This document shows positions 15,101 to 24,740 of a stretch of DNA of 64,000 nucleotides, piece after piece. Position 1 is the stretch's first letter, and every line of letters begins with the position of its first letter. This DNA comes from Membranipora membranacea (Eukaryota; Bryozoa; Gymnolaemata; Cheilostomatida; Membraniporidae): NCBI GenBank assembly GCA_914767715.1, contig OU612068.1:15810001-15874000 (forward strand), in the 5' to 3' direction. A program made the translations under genes and the position numbers. Under the pieces are notes generated by a model, which searched no databases, was not told the origin of the DNA, and saw only the letters and a list, made by a program, of their open reading frames with translations.

Positions 15101-18100
15101 AATACAGCTGGAGATAAAAGGTTCTTACCGTCTGCGCTGTAGACGTGTATTGTCTTGTTGAGCAGTCCAGCTAGATAGATCTGCCCGTTAGAGTGCTGTG
15201 CGATTCCACACACCTCTTCTTTCTCTGTTACTGACCACATCTGAATTATCTGTAGTCCATGGCCCCATTCTAACTGATATTTCGTCAGAGTATTAGCTCC
15301 TTCTGCACTGATGCCGGATACCAATATACGCCTACTTGAGGTGAATTTCAGGTTGTGCAAAACTTTCATACCAGGGAACGATATTGTGAGGGTGCGTTTC
15401 AGATTACGACAGTAGAGCTTGGCCATGTTGTGATCCCTGTCTAAGACAGCAATAAGTGTCTGGCTGGCTGCCAAGTTATTGATCTTGGATTTCCTCTCGA
15501 AAGTGAAGAGAATTTCAGTTTGAAACAACTTTGATTGGTAATGCTGGATCGAAGCTTTGTTAGAAGTCATATCACTCAGAAATACCTGACCATCGTACTG
15601 AGCGGCCATGATGTTACCTGCTGGTCGTTGGTTTCGTACACTTTTCAAATTTCTATCAAACATGAGCAGTCCACCATCAAGGCAGCCTATCAAAATGCTG
15701 GGACCACAATGCTCGACAGTGCAGCAGTGGTATCCTGTATCATACTCGGAGTCAAACCGAAGTTTGTGTCTCGCTACATTCGATGAACTCGTAAAGGAAG
15801 CTGGTGAGTGATGCACATTGGCTGGCTGATTGGCTGATTGGTTGGCTGGCTGATTGGAGACTGCACCTGAAATTTATTGATTTGTTGAGATCATTGATTT
15901 GTTCTTTGGTCAGAAAATGTTACCAGATGTGAATGGAACAGGACTATTCTTCTATTGATGGTTAACTAAAGTTGGTTTGGACAATAATACTTCCTTATTC
16001 TATATTTCAGGGAAATCCTTGACAGTTGCATTATATTTTTTGTTGTGAATTCATTATATTGCTTACATAGTTGCTTAATGAGGTTGAGCCTTTGGATGGT
16101 ATCTGCTTCTGTATCTATCAGTTCTGAGGTTTTGAGCTTCGCTAACTTCTCATTCAGTTCTCTCTGGCTCTGTTCAATTGTTTTCTGTAGCGAGGTTATC
16201 TGGAAGGTAGAACAGAAAATATTATTCCATTCATGTATGGTGGATTCAAGAATGATTAAAACATGACAATGATTGATTTCTTATTAACTGAAATATTCAA
16301 CTTTATTTAAGCCAACCATTAAAAATGTTAAAGGCTACCCAAAGACCAATTCATGTTATAGTCAGGCAGTTCCTTATGATAAAGTTATGTGAGATTCGCA
16401 TGGTAAAAAATTCAATGCTCTTCTTGTTGTCAATTATTGATGGTGAAAAGAGTGCTTTCCCATAAGGGAAGGCACCTCTCATACTCTGCATTATAATATC
16501 ACAGTGAGCAGGATATGCCATACAAGACACAAGCACTTCCTGTTCACTGTGACATCATAATGCAGCGAAAGAGAGGTGCCTTGAATTTTTTTTACCATGT
16601 AAATCTGACACACAACTTTATCATACGTAACTGTTTGAGCATAACATCTGATAGTCACTGACCTCTGTTTTCACCTGATGTCTCCACATGTCAAATTTAA
16701 CATTTGCTTTTGCTATGACGCTATTCAAGTCATCCGCTATGTGTTTGCCAGTCATTCCACTACACCTTGTAGCCACTGCACACCTATAAATCACAGACTA
16801 AAATAAATCTAGATATCTTATGGTACTGTTAGGTAGTCACAAATGGTACTAGATGTGTAAGATCAACCTGATTGATCATGGTAAATGTATCTGTTGATTT
16901 GGTGTTTATTCAAGAGAAGTGACCCAGACCAAATAATATCAGGAGAAGAACCGATCAACGTACAACACACACTGTCACACCTAGTAAATTAGCTTCTTTA
17001 ATTTCAGCTATTTGTTTTTGTTGCAGTGAAACTATTTAACTTTTTTAACATTAAGTCCCTATAATGCAATGTAATGTATAACACATACCTGTAACACAGA
17101 AAGCTCTGGCACTGCCTGCACTGAGCATCTACCTCGCTTCGGCCGTTACAAGTGTCACACCTCGGTCTTCTGCCAACTAAAAAGCAGCACATAAGCAAAG
17201 GGTACATTTATTGAGCATGAAGTTTATAAATATATACATATATATCGTTGATATATGTCGCATAGAATAAATTGATTATAAAGAAAGCAGTCCGAAAAAG
17301 ATAATATCTCAAGTGACTTTTACCCGGCGTTGACTTTTACCCGGCGTTAAAGTTTATTGACGGCACAGACATGTTGGCTTTCTTACCTTCCCTGCCGAAC
17401 GCCTTTTCTCCGTTAACAGTAGAGGCAATATTGACCTGATCTCGGAGATAATCAGAGAGAGGACAAACTGGAAATCCTTCTCCAGGAAACACAGTTTCCT
17501 TTCTACAGATTGGGCAACTGACTATTTTATTTTCACCGGCAATGTTCCCTATAGCAGTGAGGAAAAAAGTGTTATAACATAGATGTAATAATAATAAAAT
17601 TTACTTCAAAGTTTTCAGCATTCTTACTTGTGTGCACAAAATATATCAGTTCACTATATCACTACACACACAACCCATACCGACAGTCTAACCTTAGGAT
17701 CCTTGCAGTGTGGTTGTCTCAGATTGATCTATTCAGCATCATTGATTTAATAGCCATAATAAAACAAGGGCAATTTTGCGCATTTTACTATCAGCTAATA
17801 TCAAGTTTGGTAAAACTGTAGGTCCATAAGAGGAATGATAACTTACAAATACAAGCTAAGCAGCAGCGATGTGCACATGGTAGTAGGTTAGAGTCTTTTG
17901 CTCCATGCATATCGGACAATCGAGTTCATTCACAATATCACCAGAAATCAGTAGTGGTTTAATACCTGCCATGTTCGTCTCACCCGCTATTGTGGTTAAT
18001 TTTGAGCCAAATATTGCCAGTCAGATACTAAGCTTGCGACGGGACTACAGAACTCCCCTGGTACGAGCAAATATGTTGCTATAGGGAAATTTTTCCTCAT

Positions 18101-18816
18101 TGCAGTCAATCATCTGTACAGTATTGCAACATAGTACTAGGTTGCTTGATGACAAAATAATGATTTATTAATTGTTTGATTCACTGACAGTCTATTAATA
18201 GGTTAACATGCGCCCATAGTATGGTGGAATATATCACTATATATCGATACTATATTGTTAATGTGATTTTATTTTTAATCTATTGATGTGCCACACCGAA
18301 AGTTTTTACATTATTGGTGACATGAATAAGATGTGATATATGCTCATGATATATATGGTGATATACGATAACTAATAACATGAATATCCAAATCACAACT
18401 ATTTGCATGAAGTGTCAATTTTCATTAATATCTATGATGGTATAGTGGCATCATCCTAACCTACCATCCTAACCTACCATCCAGTCATCATCCTAACCTA
18501 CCATCCTAACCTACCATCCAGTCATCGTCCTAACCTACCATCCTAACCTACCATCCTAACCTACCATCCAGTCATCATCCTAACCTACCATCCTAACCTA
18601 CCATCCAGTCATGTGTGTTTTCTCTATTCTAACCTACCATCCAGTCATGTGTGTTTTCTCTATCCTAACCTACCATCCAGTCATGTGTGTTTTCTCTATT
18701 TTTAGGTTATGACGTTTGTGAGAACATTAGAAGAAAATGGTATAACTTTAGAAGAAATAGAGTCAAATCCATATGCTGAACATGAAATCGGTATAGACTA
18801 TGACAATAAACAGTGA
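12124..18816 (+). CDS. MRPL18: Mitochondrial ribosomal protein L18 (uL18m)
   Basis: Component of the large mitoribosomal subunit, in the 5S-binding uL18 family. Exons: 12124-12208, 12505-12616, 12877-12954, 13226-13339, 13868-13976, 18706-18816; all phases join and give 202 residues (human protein 180). The start ATG gives a basic, Ser-rich presequence (MAFVGTSRSMMKLLQLVKDL) suited to mitochondrial import. Family motifs: FVNRNPRNLELLGIA, GWKFQAPRKDFYHKV, ACIVTASTKESAISRHL, and AAYNIGRVFAHRCHQVGID. The last exon (starting VMTFVRTLEENGITLEE) matches the family's C-terminal helix and lies 4.7 kb downstream of exon 5. A whole antisense gene occupies that intron, and a minisatellite ends just before the last acceptor. 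A polyadenylation signal AATAAA is at 18984. The last exon is duplicated at 28944. Confidence 0.93.
14690..17972 (-). CDS. TRIM-like RING/B-box/coiled-coil protein with C-terminal propeller-like region, nested in MRPL18
   Basis: Probable E3 ubiquitin ligase scaffold. Exons (minus): 17847-17972, 17387-17548, 17089-17176, 16663-16783, 16067-16199, 15129-15866, 14690-14817; about 498 residues if the RING exon is read through a one-base gap. RING: CPIC (residues ~19-22), then PCAHRCCLACI in a shifted frame, then CPICRK in exon 2. The B-box-type zinc pattern CDTC...CRQCQSFLC...C is in exons 3-4. Exon 5 is a Glu/Lys/Leu-rich coiled coil (QRELNEKLAKLKTSEL). Exon 6 starts with an NQP/SA repeat linker, then blocks such as SILIGCLDGGLLMFDR and EVCGIAQHSNGQIYLAG that look like beta-propeller (NHL/WD-type) blades. 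RING exon anomaly: CAAAAGAC has four A where five are needed to join CMEQ to KDSNLLPC. The gene lies wholly within MRPL18 intron 5, on the opposite strand. Confidence 0.82.
16327..16655. mobile_element. Foldback repeat in a TRIM intron
   Basis: The left part (GGCTACCCAAAGACC...ATGATAAAGTTATGTGAGAT...CATGGTAAAAAATTCA) is mirrored by the right part (TGAATTTTTTTTACCATG...ACAACTTTATCATACGTAAC). About 90-bp arms surround a 140-bp centre that has its own GTGACATCATAATGCAG / CTGCATTATAATATCAC repeats. It is related to the element at 991-1204 and is carried along in the copies at 27400-27730 and 39650-39960. Confidence 0.65.
18455..18695. repeat. Minisatellite abutting the last MRPL18 exon
   Basis: An array of CATCCTAACCTAC units alternating with CATCCAGT, turning near the end into units with CATGTGTGTTTTCTCTAT. 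It stops about 10 bp before the acceptor at 18705, so the polypyrimidine tract of that acceptor is itself part of the last repeat unit. A shorter copy is at 28697-28935. Confidence 0.9.
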
Positions 18817-19530
18817 ACTTAGTCGGTGTTCTGATGATGATGATCATATTGATAGAATACTGGTACTGCGGCTGTCTTTTTGACTTCAGTGCCTGAAATG
18901 CTATAGAAATAGTACATGTTCATAGAACATAGTTCATTGCTTGGACCACTTTTAGAAATTGTCAAGTGTGTATTTTTTATATCAATAAAAAAACACTATG
19001 CTTGAATTATGCAATTTAGCCAAAGAAATGCATTTAATATTTACTATTTAATACATTCAGGGAGTTTCAGGCAAACTCCCTGATGAAACTCCTGTAAAAA
19101 TGAAGATGCATTTGTGTTGGAATTGTCTGTTCAAGTCTGGTGATGGGATAACTCCGGGTGATGTGTGATGTGGTACATCGAGACTACAGAAGTATTAATT
19201 GTCTTGAGGCTTCCCATATGATGAAATAAAGTAAATTTCCGTTGTCTTGCAATTTTATGCAAACTGTACTGCTATATAAATCATACAACAATTTAAACAT
19301 TCACTGTTATTATTCAGTCAATGGTCACAAACACAGCAATATATCCATTCTACTGACATGATGCCGATGCAGGCTGTAAGATAAGACTTATGGATCCATG
19401 CCATGAATCATGATGCGCCTCCCCTGCTTCTGTTCACTGAGTACCCTAACGTCGCTGAAACAACTATTCTCATGTATAAGTCATGTCAAGATTTGCCTTT
19501 GGTTTTACTTGTACTTCCCTTCTGTTCATC

Positions 19531-20300
19531 TCACTCAATATATTTGGCTTTGGAAAATGCCTTAGAACTTGTATGAGCTTTTGAGGATTTAGGGTATTTT
19601 AACTTTGAATGATCTTCTTCGTCACCAGATGTCCTGCGCTTATGCTGTGTAGTACTATGAAGGCGCTTGCTTCCTGACGTTTCAGCTTTGGAATGTATTT
19701 TACTCTCTCGGTTGTTTGATTTCAATGTCCCAATAAGCGTGCTCTGTAGGAATCTTTTGTTTGGCTTTATGCTCCTCTTTTTCCTGAAAAATTCATTTCA
19801 ATATTCAAACAAGGAGTTTACTCTTGTTTTGAGCATCATTAGAAAAAAGCCCAATTAATACTGATTCGGGAGTTGCTCTCTTTCAACCCCAACCCTGACG
19901 GGGGGGGCAACTAAATGTACTAGAACAAACTTGATTCAGAGCTGACTATGACTATGATTTATTGGTTTTCAAAAAATCTCAAGACACTTTTATGGAGAGG
20001 ACAACACATAAACCTAAGACCTTGTGTCATAGATGGCATTTATTATAGCATGTTTTCAGACATTTAAGTATGGTTGAAAATTGAACACTAGAGAACCAAC
20101 CCGTCTACATATGACCATAACTTATCTGTGAAAAGCAGTGTGATCTCTGAGATGAAATGACCGCAACCATTTCCTCACCGCAACCATTTCCTCACCGCAA
20201 CCATTTCCTCCAGTACATACAATACATGATTTCTCTACACTCACCATGCACTTGTTCCAATGGTTTCAGAATTGCTGGCAGCTCTCTTCGTTTCTGCCAT
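19531..20300 (-). CDS. Small Lys/Ser-rich basic protein, two exons
   Basis: Not confidently recognised. Exon 1 20245-20300 begins with ATG (MAETKRAASNSETIGTSA), donor TG|GTGAGT; exon 2 19531-19783; the split codon TGG joins them in frame to give 102 residues. The N-terminal third has WKKRSIKPNKRFLQSTLIG; the rest is low-complexity basic/Ser-rich with an acidic patch (SGDEEDHSK), likely nuclear. The NKRFLQSTL stretch weakly recalls the N-terminal motif of NKAPD1-type proteins; this is an impression only. Reality as a gene is supported by correct splicing, and by the second copy (29767-30540) keeping the frame with only about one amino-acid change. It is convergent with MRPL18. Confidence 0.65.
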
Positions 20301-20339
20301 TATTTCAGCATATGCCTTTCTGAAAACATTCGACAGAAA

Positions 20340-21430
20340 ATATAGCAGAGATATATACATATACATTTTATTTATTCCACTAACAATTATCACCATGGTT
20401 AATATTGTTTACATTAGGTAACAATCCTGAAATACACACTTTGCCTTATACAGTGGAAAATATGCTTGCTTACGACAATTACAGGCAATATCAGTTGCAG
20501 GGAGCGATTGTACAGGTATCATCATCGTTTGGCAGGATAACATTGTGATCTGAAAGGTTATATTCACCTTGTTATCTCATCAGGAACCTTTTTGGCCATT
20601 GCGTCCCAATATTTTGTTCATTCAGGTATCGCCCAGGTGTCTCTTTTTTCAAACAGGGTAGAGCCGAGAATTTGTAGCTTGCTTATCTGTCAGTAGTACT
20701 TTTCTCCACCTACAAGAAAAATTTGCCATCTTAAACTTCTCCTACATACAACAGCTGATACTTTGGAACCAATGCACTCCCTGAGAGGGAGTTCATTATT
20801 GGAACATGCTGAGCTAGCCTTTCTTGGCAAGCTTATGTCTCGTCAAGCTTGTCAAGACAGGCTAATGCTGAGCCAAATTAGTGGTTCACCCATACATATT
20901 GAACCTCAATAGTCAGTATGTCTTAACAAGCTTTATGGTTGATATGTATGACAATTTGAAATTATTTATTGCCTTTGGTGAGTGAGTGGACTGATTGTTG
21001 TGAATATGTGTTAGTTCTACCTAAGACTTAGATAAAACTCATTGTTTGAACAATAAAAAAGATGATGATCGCAATGCAATCAATGGAAATCATGAGGGTA
21101 ACATCGATTTGATGCTTTTAGTAAATTGGCACAAGACTACCATTTCAATCAAGGAGTACTCTTTGGTCCAATGATGTACATCCCCCAGGAGATTTTTACT
21201 TTTCAAGCACCGGAAGTTATGCAGAAAAGTGAATGTTTGTTATGCTGCGAGATGTCCTTCTACTTGATTGGCCAGTCCAATTTCATAACAGACACATGTG
21301 ACTTATGTTACGAAACAAATTATGCACTCTGACTCTATTATTGGGGAGTGAGTCAGCTGTGACTTGACAATTAACTTTACATGACATGATATAAAAGTGC
21401 TCATTTATGAGACTCATATCATTATTTAGA
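20340..21430. other. Intergenic region upstream of MsrA, with a MITE-like foldback
   Basis: I see no confident exon. 20770-20875 contains an imperfect foldback TAGCCTTTCTTGGCAAGCTT / AAGCTTGTCAAGACAGGCTA, next to GAACTCCCTC-type sequence. The same motif family occurs at 11450, 22870, 38330, 43025 and 50940-50990, so it is a dispersed repeat family. The MsrA promoter should lie here. Bases 21197-21387 are absent from copy 2, where a 10-kb block takes their place. Confidence 0.5.
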
Positions 21431-21433
21431 CAA

Positions 21434-21474
21434 CAGGTACTGAGGAATCCTGCACTGAAAAAACTAATGGGTCA
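21434..21474 (+). other. Possible first (leader) exon of MsrA
   Basis: Between an acceptor-like CAACAG and a donor GTAAGT is a short exon-like stretch that reads through in phase 0 as VLRNPALKKLMGQ into the MsrA exon at 21845. The stretch is also present in copy 2 (near 41505-41545), where the Met codon has become ATT (Ile). It may be an N-terminal extension or 5'UTR. I therefore start the protein at the ATG at 21848, which both copies share. Confidence 0.3.
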
Positions 21475-21847
21475 AGTAAGTTAAACATAGATATATTTAC
21501 ACTGAGAAGGACACATTCATTCTGAGAACTCTACTACTCTCAGTCTCTTAACCTGACCTGACATACAATACATACATTATTATTAGGCATACCTACTATT
21601 TTTATAAACAATGTTTATTTACTTACTAGCTCAAAGTCAACTGAGTGTCCCTCACCAACATAGCATGTGTGGACAGGCTACACTTTGACCTGCTTTCAAG
21701 ATAAGGCCTTGGACTCATGGCCTTGTATGCAGTTGCAGCCCATGGTTGGTAAACAACTCAACTGTATGTGGCATTTTTTCAGCAGCAAAATTATGACACT
21801 GATCATCATTGTACTAAGATTAATTTGTGACTGATCTATTTTAGGAC

Positions 21848-23965
21848 ATGGCAGTCCCAGCATCTTCAGTAGCTGCTGATCCTAAATTGGAAACGGAGAC
21901 AGCAACTTTCGCTCTTAGCTGATTTTGGTTCCCAGAGGCCCAGTTTGGCTGCGCCTCTGGGGTTATCCGCACTAAAGTAGGGTATACAGGAGGATCGTCT
22001 GAGTTCCCCACCTACCATAATCTGTAAGTATACTGCCTAAGCCTTATGAATCAGAACCATCTATGATTTGATATTGTAACACCATGGCATCAATGGAAGA
22101 ATAATTATCCGCATGTACTCCATAATGTCAGCGATTATTACACTTGTGAAAATAGCAACGTGACTTAACTTATCAATATGCAGATATGAAAAGTATTGCT
22201 ATACAGTCAAACTTTCAGAGATGAGGTCAAGGATACATAACATATATCATAGCTTATCAGTAAAAGTGGCTCCGTGGTATAATATATTTTCTGGGTGGTA
22301 TAGACAGACACTGTATTTACCGGAGGTCAGGGAATCAGATTGTCGAATTGTGTAGTTACCTCACTTCATTTTAAGTTATCACCATATATTTGGTCTTTTT
22401 TCAGTGCGGATCACACCGAGACTATACAATTACAATATGACCCTAAAGTTACATCTTACTCAAAATTACTAAAAATGTTCTGGAGCAATCACGACTCTAC
22501 CGCCTGTCACACTCGTCAGTATATGTCGGCCATATTCTATCACGGAGAAGAACAGAAAGAGTTGGCTGAGCAGTCCAAACTGGCTCATCAGAAACAGAAG
22601 ATGAGAAAAGTGCAGACAAAAATACTTCCTGCTAACAGATTCTATGATGCTGAAGAGTAAGTAAACAGGTCACAGATAATGCTGAGGGTCAATCCTACAA
22701 GTCTTTATCGCTTTTAATTAGTATGTGATTATACAATCTGGATGAAGGCTAGAAAAATACTGTGCTCCCTATTATAGTCTAACAAATATCAACAATATTT
22801 CGCACCATTGGCTTTTTAGTACCACTACTAGCTGTCATTATGCTTTGAAGCACTCTGGACTGTAGCCTGCCTCGACAAGCTTGTCATGACAGGCTATCTG
22901 GGCTGCTGCTCTAATATGTTCTTAAGCTGTTGTAAAAATTAATTCAGCCTATGTGCATAGCTAGATCATAGATTGCATACGCAGCTTACATGACTTCCTC
23001 GTCTGAAAGCTCCGCATATGATTCATCTTCTAAATTTGGCCTTTTATGATGTCAAACACACTGTTTTCTGAGTTACAGTGTTCATATCACTACTTGTGTT
23101 TTGCTTGACAAAAAACAGGAAAAATGATTGTCAAATGACACCAACACTGTCCCTCCTATATGATGAAGATGAATATCTCAAGTCGATGGTGAATCCATAT
23201 AACCATAATATCAGTGTGACAAAGCACTTGGATAAACTGGCGCTGCTAAGATAGGGCGCATTCATCGTAATTAAACATTATATGTTTGTATACCATGAGC
23301 CAAAATCACAAATTTTGGTCTCTCTTCTATAGATATTAGAATTGATGTTTTATAAACAATGTATCATTATCTTTGCAGCTATCATCAGAAGTATTTATTG
23401 AGGAACCAGGCTCGAGGTTTGTGTCAGAGTTTGCAGCTCAGTGATAAGCTACTGATAAGCTCTCATGTGGCGTGTAAACTTAACGGATATGTAGCTGGCT
23501 ACGGATCCGACGATCAGTTTGACAAGGTCAGTGAGTCATGTCACCATGTTGTAATTGACTGGGTCATAAGGTCAACCTTTTTCACATAGTTGTATCTGGA
23601 ACATGGACATGCAGGGAGAGTTATTCTCATGTGTAACTGAACAAGTTATGGATCTGAATGTATTTCCTACAGAGTTTTATATTAGAACGCGCTCTCTCAG
23701 CAGTAAATTTATTGCATCTCACTTAGGTTTTGCCCTGATCTCATCTGTTGAGCTTAGGATGTTTTGAGGAGTTTTCCTCTCCTGCTGAAGTTTTTATAAA
23801 CACTTTAATCCCAGAATGTTACGATAGCTGAAGTTTTCCTGTCTGTACATTTTCTATTCAGCATGTCTTATCTTGTTTTTTTTATAGGATGTCTCCAAAC
23901 TTGGACTCAGCAAGGATCAGGAAGAATATGTGAGGCAGGCTATAGACAGATCCTATCCAGCCTAA
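21848..23965 (+). CDS. msrA: Methionine sulfoxide reductase A, selenocysteine-containing (copy 1)
   Basis: Reduces methionine-S-sulfoxide in proteins and free Met. Exons: 21845-22023, 22405-22656, 23379-23526, 23888-23965; phases join, giving 217 residues counting Sec. The family active-site motif GCFWG reads ATFALS-TGA-FWFPEAQFG: codon 25 (21920-21922) is TGA precisely at the nucleophilic Cys. Downstream the protein is intact and conserved: VGYTGGSSEFPTYHNL, ADHTETIQLQYDP, FWSNHD, QYMSAIFYH, DYHQKYLLRNQ, KLNGYVAGYGS. This is the metazoan GGSSxxPTY...DHTE subtype (Drosophila Eip71CD-like). A SECIS lies 202 nt past the stop and AATAAA at 24341. The usual C-terminal resolving cysteines are not obvious (ends AIDRSYPA); other Cys are at FGCASG, TACHT, GLCQS and HVACK. 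Sec decoding is an inference from the TGA position plus the SECIS. Confidence 0.93.
21920..21922 (+). other. Predicted selenocysteine codon (TGA) in MsrA copy 1
   Basis: The in-frame TGA replaces the catalytic Cys of the GCFWG motif. The exon continues in frame to a normal donor, and the codon is kept in the second copy at 42085-42087 although the preceding codon differs (AGC versus AAC). Confidence 0.9.
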
Positions 23966-24166
23966 GTAGTTACAGAGATATTACTCAACACTAACTAAAG
24001 CAAGAAAAACGCAAAAAAAAGCTCCAAGCACAAGACAGACTATTTTATGGCTTGAAGCCCACACTATAATCTTTTACTGTACACCGGTGTGATGGTGATT
24101 GATATTTATTATGTAGTTATTGACTTTTTGAGGTACACGTACAAAATAAGCAAGGCATTTTTTGAT

Positions 24167-24249
24167 GTTGTCTTCCTGTTGAGCGATGACGCTAAATACC
24201 TAATTTCTCGTGCAGAAAGGTGTTTAGCTGATGTGTATCCAGGGACAAC
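24167..24249 (+). ncRNA. SECIS element (type 2) in the MsrA 3'UTR, copy 1
   Basis: Directs Sec insertion at the upstream TGA. Lower stem GTTGTC...CCTG (24167-) pairs with CAGG.GACAAC (-24249). Core quartet: ATGA at 24186-24189 opposite TGAT at 24229-24232 (tandem G-A pairs). Helix II: GCTAAATACCT (24191-24201) pairs with AGGTGTTTAGC (24218-24228), 11 pairs including one T-G. Unpaired AA at 24202-24203 directly follows helix II, and TTCT/AGAA can close a mini-stem above it, making it type 2. Spacing between quartet and AA is 12 nt, as expected for eukaryotic SECIS. Confidence 0.92.
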
Positions 24250-24740
24250 TTCAATCTCTGTCAAAGCTTAATTTTGTCACTGATGAACCTCTTGCTTACT
24301 ACCACATTTTACAAAGTGCTTTCATTAATTTCAGTAGTGAAATAAAACAAAAACGGTTAAAACTAACTTTACACCTCATTTATTTCTTCTGAATCTAGTA
24401 GTGATTGAGTCCCAAAGATGACCTTTTCAAAACAAAAGTATTCTCATAAGGGGACAAGACATTATTATTTCTCCCAAAATACAAAGGCAGAGGAGAAAAA
24501 GCAGTTATGTGCATATTTACATAGTAATGATAAAAGTAATCCTTCCTGGGATCAGCAGGTAGCAAGCAAAGATATTCAACCAATGAGTTGTCTGCTCTTT
24601 TTATGAGATCTTATGAACGGAGGATGTTCACATCGAAAACTGCAGCACACATTAGACAAGATACATTTTATATAAACATCATCTGACATGTAGGTGTTAT
24701 TAAATTAACACGTATATAGTTTGTCTAAGCTCAGTATGAG

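Noticed and set aside
15535-15811. Plus-strand open frames inside TRIM exon 6
   Set aside because: Shadows of the well-supported minus-strand propeller exon.
18455-18695. Regular short repeats that could suggest a CRISPR array or telomeric DNA
   Set aside because: Units are directly abutting 13-bp and 8-bp words without unique spacers in an animal intron; CATCCTAACCTAC is not a telomere repeat.
21848-21922. MsrA as a pseudogene with a premature stop
   Set aside because: The TGA is at the catalytic Cys, is shared by both copies, the rest of the frame is intact, and a canonical SECIS follows.
24089-24271. 60-codon plus-strand open frame downstream of MsrA
   Set aside because: Lies in the 3'UTR and overlaps the SECIS; the copy-2 deletion removes its start, so it is not conserved.
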